Shown: positions 1 through 9,904, counted from the stretch's first letter. The stretch: 64,000 nucleotides of DNA from Phlyctochytrium arcticum (GCA_025602905.1 JAHLKI010000004.1:868001-932000); one strand, 5' to 3'. Numbers and translations are program-made. Notes: generated from the letters alone by a model not told the origin.

Positions 1-65
1 CGATCGCTAAAATGCGGGGTTCTCCCACTGGGGGACGCGCTATATCCTTTTTAGGACAACTTTTT
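1..65 (+). repeat. left terminal inverted repeat of the MULE
   Basis: This is a perfect 65-bp inverted match to 3148-3212. The first mismatch is at base 66 (c, against g on the other side). Confidence 0.9.
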
Positions 66-600
66 CGTTGGTGTTCGCATTGCGACCTATTGTGCTCCCA
101 TGTGCGGATGAACCACGGCTTCGGCACTGTCCTTGGCCATCGCAACTTTTTCGTTTAACAACTTTTGTTTATACTCCATTAGCAATCGCTCTCAAATGTG
201 TGCTATGCATCCGGATCACACTTTCCCATATAAACCACATGTGAACAGAGTACTGACTGAACCAAATGTGAACACTCGCATTGTAAAACGAAAAGAAATC
301 ATTGTAGTAACTGAATTGCAGTGTATTGAAAAAAGGCGAACTAGATAGTGACGCAAAACCGTTGAAATGTAAACAAAGAACTAGCCTAGTGGTACATGTC
401 GACGCTTGCTGTTCTGAAAATGAAAGGTTAATAGTAAAGGCATCTGCCAAATCATACCACGTCCGAATCCTTGTCCGAGATGTGGCTCAGCGCTGTTTGG
501 CAACCAAAACTCCGCTCCGGCCGTCCGATTGCCACTCAGGTTCGCCCCATTCTTCTGAATCGAAGAACCTGTCCAACACCAACACAACACAACACCCGAA

Positions 601-2913
601 ATGGAAGCCGCCAATTCTGCAGACACAGCTATCGCACGCCCCAGCGCAAGACCGCCAACAGAGGTTGCCACTGTGGTCGGGTTGACCCCCGAACAGGCAA
701 TCGTTCTTCCCAGTAGCCTGGCCGCCCCTCAAGCTGCTTTGGCAAATGCTATCATCGCGCAAGCCGCATCCCGCCACGCTCCATGGTTTCCTCAAGCTGC
801 GCCGGATGTTGAATTTGCCACGATGGAAAAGGGGATTGACGGTGTTCATCAGTACGCGCTTTCCGAGGGATTTGCTGTTTCTGAGAAGAAAAAGGAACAC
901 TGGGGCAATCCGAAAATTGTTCGTATGGTGATCTTTCATTGTTGTCAGGGTGGGTCGCCTCCAGCAAACATTCCAAACTCGAAGAGAAAGCGGGAGAGTA
1001 AGAAGGTCGGTTGCACCTACAGAGTCCGTTTAAGCTTGGTTGGAGAAGTTTGGAGGATTGTGAAATTTGGCGACGGGCACGACCAGCACATCAACCATCC
1101 AAAGAGGAACACCGCAGAGCTTGCCAGTCTGCCTGCAGCAAGAAGGGCCACCCAAAAACTTGCAGATGGTGTCATTCTCGCCAAGATTATTGATATGTAC
1201 GCTGATGCCCGTAGTCCCGGTGAAATAGTTCAGTCGCTTGCTGATGACAATCCGGACAGACCGATCCTGATCGTTGCTCGGGATGTCTCCAACATTGTCG
1301 CCCGAATGCAGAGAAAAGAGCTTGGAACTATGACGATGATGGAGGCGCTGTTGACGAGAATGAAACAAAATCATTTGGTGGCGGACTTCACACTGAACGC
1401 CGACCGTACCGTACGTCGTTTGTTTTGGTCAGCCGATGGTAATCCAAACGTTAGGAAGTACGCGGATGTGGTAATTATTGATGCCACTTACCAAACCAAC
1501 AAGTACAAGATGCCAATGATGCATGCTGTTGGATTCACGGCTACCAACAACACATTCTCCATTGCATTTGGAATTGTTGAGCAGGAAGAATGCGGCGACT
1601 ATGTTTGGTTCCTACAGTTGTTGACGCAAGTTTTGGGCAGGGCACCTGACATTGTAGTAACCGACCACGAAAAAGCGTTGATAGGAGCCTTGAAAGGAGT
1701 TTGGCCCCAGACGAAGAGACTCCTTTGCCGGTGGCATATCCTTCTCAACATCAAATCCAACTGCCACAAATACTTTGTGACAGCGTCTGATGATAACTTG
1801 GAAGCATATACATGGGCCAAATTCGAAAAGGACTGGAAGTATATGTTGGAGCAGCCGACAGAAGCCCTCTTCAAACAAGCCTGGAGCGAGATTGCGAAAC
1901 TTGTTAGCCCAGAAACAATTAACTACATCACATCCAACAAGTTACCTTTCAAGGAACATTTCGCCGGCTTCTCTACCAACCAACTCAAACACTGCAGACA
2001 TACGGAGACATCCATTGTCGAGAGCCAACATCGGCGGATCAAACAAAACCTGAAGTCTTCCGTCGGAACTCTTGCCCACACGTACAAGAAGATATCCTTG
2101 ACGGTAGCAAGCATGCAGAAGAAATCCGAGATTCGGTACAATAACGAGATCAACGGCATTGTCACCACCTTCAACGTCATGTTCTTGCCGCTTCAGCAAA
2201 TTGTTTCCAGATTTGCGATCAACCTGACATCGAAATCTTGGAAGAGCGTGACGGCAGCAATCGACGATGGTGATGTGGAGTGCCGGTGCACAATTCGCAA
2301 AGTTTATGGTGTGCCGTGCGGCCATGAAGTCATGAGTATCCTCGAGAAGAAGGAGCAGCTCAGCTACCGGCAGTTTGACGCGCGATGGTACTTAGTCGAT
2401 GAACCCCAAGACAACACAATTGCTCCAGACATTGCCGGCGCTAGAGAACCGCAGCAAAAGCAAGGCATTGGAAGACCACGAAACCAGTGGCAAGAACCCC
2501 GCATTCACAGTAGTGGCGAGGATCTTGGTCTTGCTGGAGATGCTGAAGATGGCGAAGACGACCTGAGCGCGCCAGGAGACCAGCCAATTCCGGAGTCCGA
2601 CCCGGAAGACGAGGACGAGATGATTGACTTGAGTGGGGAGGACGATCTTATGGCTGATTTGCGTGCACTGTGCGCCAGTGTTGAGAATATGGAGATGGGG
2701 GCGGGTGAGGACGCGTCTAGTCTTGGTTTGGACTTGACAAAGCCTCCCACGAAGCGTCGGTGCACAGGGTGCGGATCGACCGAGCACCAGTACGACCATG
2801 TTCTGAAGCAGTGTGGGAAGGTTCGGAAGGCAGCTCCCAAGCCCAAGACTACTGGACGAGGTCGAGGAGGACGCAGAGGACGAGGTCGCGATGGTGGTTC
2901 TACGCGTGCGTGA
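601..2913 (+). CDS. MULE transposase with FAR1-like N-terminus and SWIM zinc finger (770 aa)
   Basis: This is the transposase of the flanking terminal-repeat element. An N-terminal zinc-finger-like region (about residues 85-165, HCC...CTYR...HDQHINH) resembles FAR1/WRKY-GCM1 DNA-binding domains. The MULE catalytic core follows: IDATYQTN near residue 293 (first Asp), VVTDHEKAL near 353 (second Asp), CRWH near 376 and IVESQHRR near 473 (probable Glu). A SWIM finger (CRC...PCGHEV) lies at about 559-578. An acidic linker leads to a CxxC-type knuckle and an RG-rich tail (RGRGGRRGRGRDGG) that probably binds nucleic acid. The frame is open with no intron. The ATG at 601 is the first in frame and gives a complete N-terminus. 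The family assignment is firm; activity is inferred only from intactness. Confidence 0.88.
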   Translation: MEAANSADTAIARPSARPPTEVATVVGLTPEQAIVLPSSLAAPQAALANAIIAQAASRHAPWFPQAAPDVEFATMEKGIDGVHQYALSEGFAVSEKKKEHWGNPKIVRMVIFHCCQGGSPPANIPNSKRKRESKKVGCTYRVRLSLVGEVWRIVKFGDGHDQHINHPKRNTAELASLPAARRATQKLADGVILAKIIDMYADARSPGEIVQSLADDNPDRPILIVARDVSNIVARMQRKELGTMTMMEALLTRMKQNHLVADFTLNADRTVRRLFWSADGNPNVRKYADVVIIDATYQTNKYKMPMMHAVGFTATNNTFSIAFGIVEQEECGDYVWFLQLLTQVLGRAPDIVVTDHEKALIGALKGVWPQTKRLLCRWHILLNIKSNCHKYFVTASDDNLEAYTWAKFEKDWKYMLEQPTEALFKQAWSEIAKLVSPETINYITSNKLPFKEHFAGFSTNQLKHCRHTETSIVESQHRRIKQNLKSSVGTLAHTYKKISLTVASMQKKSEIRYNNEINGIVTTFNVMFLPLQQIVSRFAINLTSKSWKSVTAAIDDGDVECRCTIRKVYGVPCGHEVMSILEKKEQLSYRQFDARWYLVDEPQDNTIAPDIAGAREPQQKQGIGRPRNQWQEPRIHSSGEDLGLAGDAEDGEDDLSAPGDQPIPESDPEDEDEMIDLSGEDDLMADLRALCASVENMEMGAGEDASSLGLDLTKPPTKRRCTGCGSTEHQYDHVLKQCGKVRKAAPKPKTTGRGRGGRRGRGRDGGSTRA

Positions 2914-3147
2914 AGTGTTGACGTCCGTAATAAACATTCGTTGCTATGGCAATCTGTCTTTTTTTGTTGCTGTCTTGTTTCTCTTTGACCACCTGTTCTA
3001 TTTATTGTCATAATTTTTCATTCTCAATGTTATCATAATCGTAGTTGGGTGTGTCTGGCAAAAATCTGTCGAATTGTGGACATTGTGAAAAGTAGGTCCG
3101 AAACCGTGGTTTAGAGGCTCTGGGAGCACATCTGGCAGCACAAAGAC

Positions 3148-3212
3148 AAAAAGTTGTCCTAAAAAGGATATAGCGCGTCCCCCAGTGGGAGAACCCCGCA
3201 TTTTAGCGATCG
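3148..3212 (-). repeat. right terminal inverted repeat of the MULE
   Basis: This is the perfect inverted partner of 1-65, ending in CGATCG. The flanking bases GCACCGTGC would hold one copy of the target duplication; the other copy lies outside the window. Confidence 0.9.
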
Positions 3213-3349
3213 GCACCGTGCATTCGAGGCGCTCTCGTCTAGCTGATGATGCGAAAGTGTCGGCAGGTTTTCAAAAAAAACAAGACGAGATCACCGGAGA
3301 TCAGTTCTGGAGTCAAAATCTGATCTCTACTTCTACTACGTCGAAACAA

Positions 3350-6300
3350 CATGGTCCACATGTTTCCTCAACCGCCAGAGAGTGCGGTGTCAAGCACTGC
3401 CATGCCGTAATCCCCGAAGATTCAAACTATAAGAGACCGTGAGCTAAATAGCATCAACCAACAAAAGTCACGGCAACGCAAGAAGGGCAACACTGATGCG
3501 CCTCTGAACCATCCTGAGAAGCGTCCAAGGCTGGAGCCGGATGGAGTGACTGGTAATTCTGCTGGTGATGTTGGTGCCGCACCTGTTGCCGAGATGGTGA
3601 GTAGAAGCCTGGATTGTTAAGGCTCTCTTATTTATCTCAATTTATGTAAAGGGCCGGAAAATGTATCCATCTACTCAACACCTGCTAGCAGCTCTGAGGG
3701 AGGCGGCTCAATCGTCAGAGTCGATTCATTTTAATGCTATGTGTCCAATGCTTGTAGATGACAGAATTTCCCATAAAGACCGCATCCAAATGATGGCCAA
3801 GGAGGTTTGGGACATGACGGGTTTTCGCTTCACGTGAGTTCCATTCACTTGAGTTCAAGATCTTATAAATTGAGTGGAGGCTCAGAGTACGTGACAATGA
3901 CAAGCTGGCGTCCGGGCATCGGAGGCGGTACTTTTGCTGTCAGGATGTAACAAGCTGACTGCGCATTCCCTTGTTAGTTTCAAGACGCGTCGCGCGTCGC
4001 GTGCTGCGCAGTGTCTGCCATGTCTTTTCTTTCCTTCATTTTACAAAGTATATAGCCTACGGTAGTTTTCCCCTCCCCCGTAGCTTAACCGACAACCCCC
4101 ACAGAATAGTACTAGTCAACTGTACTTTACACTGAACAAAGTTATACTTCACCAATGGAACATTGTCCCTGCTAATCCTGTTATACAGGACGTGGCTAAA
4201 AAGAAGAAGGCCAAACCCTCTCGGAAGCCAGACGTACAGCGTAGAGAGCACGCTGGAATGAAGCGATATGAATGTCAAAGCTCCCTAACGATCACATCTC
4301 GATATATGAAGGACGGTCCCCATATTTGTGTCAAACTTCACCACCATCAAAAACATCCCCATTATATCGATGTCTCCATACCTGAAGGGGCCTTGGATAT
4401 CATCCAGAAGCATGCTGGATGGCTGAAGCCAACCGCGCTTGTCGCAAGGGTCCTGCAAAGCTTCCCAACAGTCACTGCCACCCAGGTTCACAGTGCATGG
4501 CCCAAACTCACTGGAAAAGGCATGATCTTCAGATCGTGTCTGCAAAAATGCTTCTCGCTGAGTATGGTAGTGCTGCTGACGTGTTCCAAGTTGATGGATC
4601 CTGACGGCGTGGAGATGTTGGCGTGGGGAATGAAGGAGGTGGCCGGGCGGCTGGCAGGGCAGAGCACGGAAATCGCGATCGACGCGACATGTAAGCTGCC
4701 TTCGTATTCTTCGAATGCACTTCTTACAACTAGACCATTCCAGATAATACCAACTCGAGGCATCTTGAATTATACACAATTATGTCGGAATGCGATGGGG
4801 CGGGATTCCCCCTGAGCTATTGTCTGCTGACGACGGCGACTGCTGTTGACCAAGGTAAGCCAACGAAGGCGCTCGCGATTTGGTGCAGTCGAGTACGAGA
4901 TGCGTATAACATCCGTCCGACATTCATACATATCGACAAAGATATGGCCGAGATCGTCAGTTGCTAAGAGGTCTGGCCACAGGCCAAGATAAGCCTTTGC
5001 CTCTGGCATCTGAAGCGCGCCGTGCGCGCTCGACTGGGAAAAGCGAAATTGGCAACAACAGCTTACAAAGTTCTCCGCGCCCATGCCGAATTTCCTTTTA
5101 TCAAAAAGACATTCACACCACCAGCATCAGCGACGACGGACGTGGACAACTATGAAGGCGGAATGCCTGAAGATTACACGTTGGAGTCAGAATCAGTGGC
5201 GCAGGCAGATATTCCAATTTTGAGTCTAAGGTTGCCAGCGTCAAAATGCTCGATCAATCTACAAACCGCAACGGAGCCGGAGATACTTCCACTTACGAAC
5301 CCGCAAATTTCCAAACAGTCAGCGGCACAGGAGCAGAGAGAAAGCGAGAATGACGGAGGACCTGACGTTCGAGACAGACACACATTCTGCCCAGCTGATC
5401 TTAGAGAAGGAATCATCACAATGATGGAGCAGCACTTTTGTGCACATCCTATGATCCCCGGCTCTGCTGCACCAACACCACCAGCCATCCGCAAGTGGGC
5501 GGTCTTTCAAATGTACAATTATTGTGAAAAAATGACCTGCCGGAAGTTTGGGCATATATGTGGGAGAATTAGTACAGAAGAAATCGATGGGAACTCTGGG
5601 CGCGCTGGGTCCATGCGGAGATACCTGTATTGAGGACGACAATGTTAGTCGAATCACAGTGAGTATTGATATACATATACAACCGCAGCACGATGAACTC
5701 ACATATCGCTACAGCTGGAGTCGCCTCAAGCATGGCTTTCTTCACCAATTTCACATGCCTCGGTGTGATTTGCTGATTTGGATCTTAGTTGCCAAACTTG
5801 GACCCACTTACCAACGGAAGTTGAACAGGTTGTTGGCCCGAGAGCAAGAACGAAGCCGATATCGCGAGCTCTCGGTATGGAGAAAAGCTTTCAAAAAGAT
5901 GTGGCGGAAGATGGAGAGAACAGCTGTCCCACAGCCCATCAATGAACACTACCGGCCGGATGCAAAAGCTTGGAAATGCACTTGTCCATCCTTTGCCATC
6001 AACAGATTTCTAATCTGCAAACACCTCGTCCAACTAGTGCATCCTGTACCCGTCACGTTCTTTTGGGAGGTCAGTCGTCGGCGCACAGCTCCCTATTGGC
6101 AGCATCCAACACTTCGCGTCATTCACGATGAAGATGACGACGACAGTGACAACGAGGGTGGTTCAGGTGAGACAGAAGAAGCGGCGGAAGTAGGGGGCTG
6201 TGTACCGGACGAGGAGAACCACACTGAAGATGCAGAAGAGGATGAGGACTCGGATTCGGAGGTCGAGAATGAGGGTGATGTCAGTGATGGTGACGACCGC

Positions 6301-6567
6301 CGTCAGACATTGGAGGAAGAAATGGGCGAGATCCGTGATGAAATAGCGGACTTCCTTCGCGGGCTTGAGTTTCAAACCCAATTTTGCGACCACAGATTTC
6401 TGCAAGCATTGAAGAACGAGGGAGCCTCATTCTTGAAATTGGTAAGAGGGGCATTGCAGAAAGAGAAGAGACTGCAGGGCACACGCGGCCAAAATGCCAC
6501 AACTTGGAATCCGTCTTCGACAAACAGGATTATGTTCTACCGCCCACAGACCGACCAAGACACTTAA
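3350..6567 (+). pseudogene. second, different Mutator-like transposase gene with introns; inactivated
   Basis: Joined exons give a transposase with motifs DATYNTN (across 4690/4744), DGAGFPLSYCLL (about 4793), DKDMAEI (about 4938), LCLWHLKRAV and a SWIM finger (CTCPS...LICKHLV, about 5980-6045), then a long acidic tail ending at 6567. Introns I can place by reading frame are 3597-3651, 3834-3885, 4691-4743 and 5659-5714, all GT..AG and 53-56 nt (52 for the second). Lesions: an in-frame TAA at 4965-4967, one missing A in the run near 5525 and a TAG inside the conserved ENWYRR block near 5572. A MITE sits in the exon at 3946-4185. The start near 3350 is uncertain because the first exon seems shifted around 3410. 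A fragment of the same family lies at 60571-61018. Confidence 0.75.
3946..4185 (+). mobile_element. MITE copy 1 (240 bp), inside a transposase exon
   Basis: The ends are TGTAACAAG and CCTGTTATA, an imperfect inverted pair, flanked by a perfect 5-bp duplication CAGGA (3941-3945 and 4186-4190). Removing the insert plus one duplication restores the reading frame of the transposase exon (CCQD|VAKKKK). A second copy, about 242 bp and clearly homologous along its length, lies at 58715-58956. It has no coding capacity, so it is a non-autonomous element of unknown superfamily. It also carries intron-like signals in this position (see findings). Confidence 0.82.
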
Positions 6568-7378
6568 CTTGTCAATTTCATGTCATTTGGCATATTGCGG
6601 GGAGTACCTTCCGTAAGATCACTGTATAGGTGGCGCGTCATAGGGCCTAACCGTTCTCTGATGGCGACAACCTACCCTACGTGGACAATGAAGAGGAAGA
6701 TGCGACCTATGAGCTATGTTTTTCTTTAGTATTCACCTCATATAGTTTGCTAGTACCCATCACTGTTTTCGGCTCTGTACTTATATGACCTTTCAGTACC
6801 TCATCTAGTTTCTTAGTACCCAGTGTATTTTCCTTTGTATTTGTTTCATCTTTTAGCACCCACCTCGTTTGTTATCATTCCTTAGAGTTAACTTGTTGTT
6901 CAGTCAATATAAAACATTCTCCACTACCCTTCCCTATGTACTGTATGTGTCAGAAAGTCCTCATTTAAAGATTGACAGGTAGGTTGACAACTTGACAGGT
7001 GAAAGAAACCAGGAGATTTGTCATTAGAGCCTAAAAAGGGATGGGCTACATCACGTGGCATGTCATGGTTGTTGAAATCTCAGCTGGTTGATTGTAGTTT
7101 CGAATGTGTAAAGTACAAAAGTAATGTAGCAGCATAGCACAAAGTTATGGGATATCTCCGAAGCTGACATAAACAGTCAGGGTCATGCACTCTAGCCACG
7201 ATGGTTGCAGTGCATTCCAGTGAATACTTAACACACCCCCTCACTGCGATCATCGGGATCATCAGTGAAGTTTCTGTCTTGATAAGTAAACTTAGCCGTG
7301 CTCTTCGAAAGTCAGTCAAGGACGTTTGGCGCTTTATTGCGTTGACGTTTGCTGCAGTCGGATATCTTGTAGCTTGTG
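6568..7378. other. non-coding stretch with putative copia LTR start and repeat flank
   Basis: No convincing gene is seen. On the minus strand a purine run (about 7236-7245) is followed by TGTTAAGTATTCAC starting at 7233. That arrangement is typical of a retrotransposon polypurine tract and LTR start, and it would fit the 3' LTR of the copia element split by the two viral insertions. The other LTR is not available for comparison, so its length is unknown. Bases 7299-7378 are one unit of the roughly 75-80 bp tandem repeat that continues at 32162 on the far side of element A. Confidence 0.45.
7374..7378. repeat. target-site duplication of element A (left)
   Basis: TTGTG immediately precedes the terminal palindrome and matches TTGTG at 32157-32161. 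Confidence 0.75.
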
Positions 7379-7438
7379 TGTGATAGTGCACTTAAAATCC
7401 CATAGTATATACTATGGGATTTTAAGTGCACTATCACA
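7379..7438. repeat. perfect 60-bp terminal palindrome
   Basis: The sequence equals its own reverse complement, with centre CCCATAGTATATACTATGGG. It is identical at 32097-32156. This is the shape expected from an opened covalently closed hairpin telomere. Confidence 0.9.
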
Positions 7439-7445
7439 GGGGGGT

Positions 7446-7515
7446 TCCAACTATGGGTCAACTATGGGTCAACTATGGGCCAACTATGGGCCAACTATGG
7501 GCCAACTATGCGGCA
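7446..7515. repeat. subterminal 11-bp direct repeats
   Basis: About six units of the type CAACTATGGGT/C with exact 11-bp spacing, degrading inward. Each unit contains ACTATGGG, which is also part of the palindrome core next to it. They could be binding sites for a replication or telomere protein. Confidence 0.85.
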
Positions 7516-8626
7516 ACTGTGAAGCCCGCTATGTGACCTTACTATAAGGCCACTTCTCCACTATGTGACCTTATGATAAGGCCGCCTCCATCAAACATCG
7601 AGCCATCTTGCACAATATGAATCATCCCTCTCCATATTTCATCGAGTCGTGCCGCTTGTTACGGTTACGGGACTTCCAGGCTGCTTACGTAAGCATCGTG
7701 TCTCATCTCCTCACATTCTATCCAAAAAAGCAACGACCCCCCGGTTGATCGTTGCTCTCCTTTCAGAGATACCAAATTTATCTTTTAGTGACCTTGGTGA
7801 AGACACTGTATCAAGCCATCGACATCTGAATCGTTGTGAATCGCTTATGGAGCGGGCCCTTTACGGGACTTTCAAACCTTATAACATTCTACGTTATCGA
7901 TATCGATATCAACCAGAAATGTTGCATTACAAGTCCCGGGACTTTTTCCGATAATAGTCCCCAGACCAATCCTACATTCTGGATGGTATCGATATAACGC
8001 AATATCGATAATCTAGGTTCATCTGGATGAATCTCCCCCGATTCAACTTTGCTCTCCATTCGTCGAGCAAACTACACTGGAACTTATCTGACTCACTCCA
8101 TTTTACTGGAACGACAAAAAGTGGGTAAGTGAACACTTTGAACGTCGTACTCTTAAAGGGTTACCCCGTATAAGTGTTCACTTACCCACTTTTTACACTT
8201 TTGCTTTTCGCGCCTTTAACATCGCAGTCTGGCACTTTTCATATGTTAAATCTCTTCGATTCGCCTTTCTGTGTCATTTTTTGTATCCACCCCGATTCTG
8301 CAACTTCTCAGTAATTGAAATGTTCGATTCATACCTAACATTTCTAGCCCGTTTTCAGCCTTTTTTGTGCCTCTCTCATTCTCAATTTCATTTTACTTTT
8401 TTCAAAAACGTTTTTTATTCTCCTTGTAAAATTATCTCCAAAATACCGGCTAGAATGGCTAGGATTTCTCTCTTCATGTTTTTTACTACAAAATAAATTA
8501 AAAAACGAATCTCTTATCTCCATGTTTCGAAACAAAATTAACCTAGATCAAAAAGGCTATGTCTAGTCTATGATCCTCTCCGAACGCGTTGTATCGTTGT
8601 TATAAAAATTGATCTAACAATTGAAA

Positions 8627-9019
8627 ATGGATCTCCTTGGCAATTTACCTCTCGATATCGGGTTAATGATTTTAGATTATTTGGATACTGACGACTATGT
8701 TACAGTTGCAAAAGTGTATAATATTAATCCGATACGTGGAGTTTGCAGGAGGTTAAAAAATGAGAAATGGGCAACGATTTCTCATCCGGTTAAAGGTAAT
8801 AAAGGGGATTCAGCAACGATAAAATTAAGTTATGCAGATAAGGAGTCCGCTTTTCGTATAAAGTATCGTGGCAGACATGAATATCCATTTTACAGATGGA
8901 TGAGGGATACGGAGTGGATGAAGGGGGTTTATAAAACAATGTTTATTAAATGGAGGTATGACGGACGATTAAAAGATTATCAGCCTGTTAAATGGGGTCT
9001 TGTAAACCGTACCTCCTGA
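8627..9019 (+). CDS. F-box-like protein (130 aa)
   Basis: The N-terminus reads NLPLDIGLMILDYLDTDDY then NPIRGVCRRL, which follows the F-box pattern (LP..I...IL.YLD..D.......VC..). Such a domain would bind SKP1 and bring a target to an SCF ubiquitin ligase. The remaining 85 residues are basic and aromatic with no repeat I recognise. Element B has a homologue at 55514-55921 with the N-terminal part best conserved. I chose the ATG at 8627; upstream the frame has only TTG. It is the first gene inside the left terminal repeat. The fold is inferred from the motif only. Confidence 0.55.
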   Translation: MDLLGNLPLDIGLMILDYLDTDDYVTVAKVYNINPIRGVCRRLKNEKWATISHPVKGNKGDSATIKLSYADKESAFRIKYRGRHEYPFYRWMRDTEWMKGVYKTMFIKWRYDGRLKDYQPVKWGLVNRTS

Positions 9020-9060
9020 ATCGCAAATATCGTTTCTTTTGTTGCGATACATTAAAGTTA

Positions 9061-9495
9061 ATGCGTTTTGTGATCATAGTAGATGATAACAGTCTCGGAG
9101 CAAAAATCGTTAAAAGAATGATTACAAACATCTACAAACAACTGTCAATTGTAATATGTCTTAATATCGATACTGCGATGGATCTTATTTATGCAAACTT
9201 TGAAGATATTGAGACGATTTTCACAGATCTAAATTTCATAAACCAACATGAGGGGGGAAAGAAAGATAGCGCTCCAGATGGGCTTAGACTAATATCCTTT
9301 ATTCGAAAATTTGAAACGGATATAAACGAAACTCCGATAAAAATCATCGCTTTTTCTTCTAGTCCTCATCTCGGAAACGCAGCGATAGACGCTGGTGCAA
9401 CTGAATTTTATGCGAAACCTCTGTCAATGGCTAACATTAAAAGCATTTTCGGATTTCTAGACGGGCAATTGCAAGAACAAGAGAATTTTCTCTAA
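9061..9495 (+). CDS. CheY-like response regulator receiver protein (144 aa)
   Basis: This is a stand-alone receiver domain. The residues needed for phosphotransfer are all present: acidic pair D8-D9 in FVIIVDDN, phospho-acceptor D56 in FTDLNF, the Ser/Thr switch position S99 in IAFSSS and the conserved Lys K119 followed by Pro (YAKPLS), with the typical AIDAGAT loop before it. There is no output domain. Element B has a full-length homologue (55037-55471) with the same residues, so it has been kept under selection. The expected role is accepting or diverting phosphate from a host histidine-kinase phosphorelay; that role is inference. Downstream comes a conserved 45-bp promoter-like motif. Confidence 0.8.
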   Translation: MRFVIIVDDNSLGAKIVKRMITNIYKQLSIVICLNIDTAMDLIYANFEDIETIFTDLNFINQHEGGKKDSAPDGLRLISFIRKFETDINETPIKIIAFSSSPHLGNAAIDAGATEFYAKPLSMANIKSIFGFLDGQLQEQENFL

Positions 9496-9504
9496 TTGTA
9501 ATTC

Positions 9505-9549
9505 AAACGCATTTTCAAGAAAACTCTTTATACTTGAGAATAAGTAAAG
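9505..9549 (+). promoter_or_regulatory. conserved upstream motif, copy 1
   Basis: The motif begins AAACGCATTTTCAAGAAAAC and ends at the base before an ATG. It contains TCAAG and CTTGA half-sites around CTCTTTATA. A near-identical copy sits at 9905-9949, and an inverted-strand homologue at 54982-55029 in element B. It is probably a viral promoter. Confidence 0.65.
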
Positions 9550-9903
9550 ATGGGGTTAGATATTGAAATTTGTGACGGATGTGGCGAGACGTTCCTAGAA
9601 GGTGATTCTGAATGCTGTTTTGGATGTGACAGATCCTTCTGTATGAAAAAATGTGTAAAAGAGTATCAACCAAGCGAATTTGAATTACCGCATCGCTTCC
9701 CAAGAGATTATGTGCATGACTTGGAATACTTGGAAAGTGTTAAACCGATAGAGCGTGAACTTCCTGGTTGTAAAGTTTGCAGAAAAGAACTGCCATGTAT
9801 CGACTTGCAGAATAAATATTTTGATACCAGGGATTATCCATGGCATGCAAACTGGAAGGAAAGAGTGCAAAATGAAATGGATCGTCTGAGGAAAGAGACG
9901 TGA
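9550..9903 (+). CDS. Cys-rich zinc-finger-like protein (117 aa)
   Basis: Cysteines are arranged CDGCG..., ECCFGCDRSFCMKKC and later GCKVCRKELPC, suggesting a RING-, MYND- or treble-clef-like zinc-binding fold. The C-terminus is charged. Element B has no counterpart between its receiver gene and the 85-aa gene, so this is either a gain in A or a loss in B. The ATG at 9550 follows the conserved 45-bp upstream motif directly. The function is not recognised; next to an F-box protein a ubiquitin-related role is possible but unsupported. Confidence 0.6.
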   Translation: MGLDIEICDGCGETFLEGDSECCFGCDRSFCMKKCVKEYQPSEFELPHRFPRDYVHDLEYLESVKPIERELPGCKVCRKELPCIDLQNKYFDTRDYPWHANWKERVQNEMDRLRKET

Positions 9904-9904
9904 T

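Larger units (their letters stand above)
1..3212 (+). mobile_element. Mutator-like (MULE/FAR1 type) DNA transposon, apparently intact
   Basis: Bases 1-65 and the reverse complement of 3148-3212 are identical. Weaker similarity continues inward (an AACCACGG-TTCGG block occurs on both sides), so the full terminal repeat may reach about 140 bp. Between them lies one long transposase frame (601-2913). The left end coincides with the window edge, so the outer border and the 8-11 bp target duplication expected for Mutator-like elements cannot be tested. Bases 1-600 hold the terminal repeat and presumed promoter; bases 2914-3147 are the 3' untranslated part. I see no other gene in either stretch. 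Confidence 0.85.
7379..8579 (+). repeat. element A left inverted terminal repeat (1201 bp)
   Basis: It matches the reverse complement of 30956-32156; hypothetical translations taken from both copies are identical. From the tip inward: a 60-bp perfect palindrome (7379-7438), an 11-bp tandem array (7446-7515), a degenerate long inverted repeat (about 7900-7995), a 23-bp-arm stem-loop (about 8115-8195) and a block that recurs inside the element at 27605-27845. Short frames such as 7649-7954 have no feature of a real gene. Confidence 0.92.

Noticed and set aside
7374..7379. A 6-bp target duplication as in classical Polintons
   Set aside because: Shifting the border by one base to obtain 6 bp introduces mismatches in both elements and unbalances the palindrome; 5 bp fits better.
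7446..7515. Possible CRISPR-like array
   Set aside because: The 11-bp units are contiguous with no spacers, in a eukaryotic viral terminus.
7649..7954. 101-codon open frame in both element A terminal repeats
   Set aside because: It runs through the palindrome-rich, repeated control DNA, has no protein-like pattern and no homologue in element B, unlike the 113-codon frame there.
8281..8535. 71- and 63-codon frames on opposite strands of the element A inner terminal repeat
   Set aside because: They overlap each other on opposite strands. The third copy of this block (27605-27845) has indels relative to the terminal copies that are not multiples of three, so neither frame is conserved.
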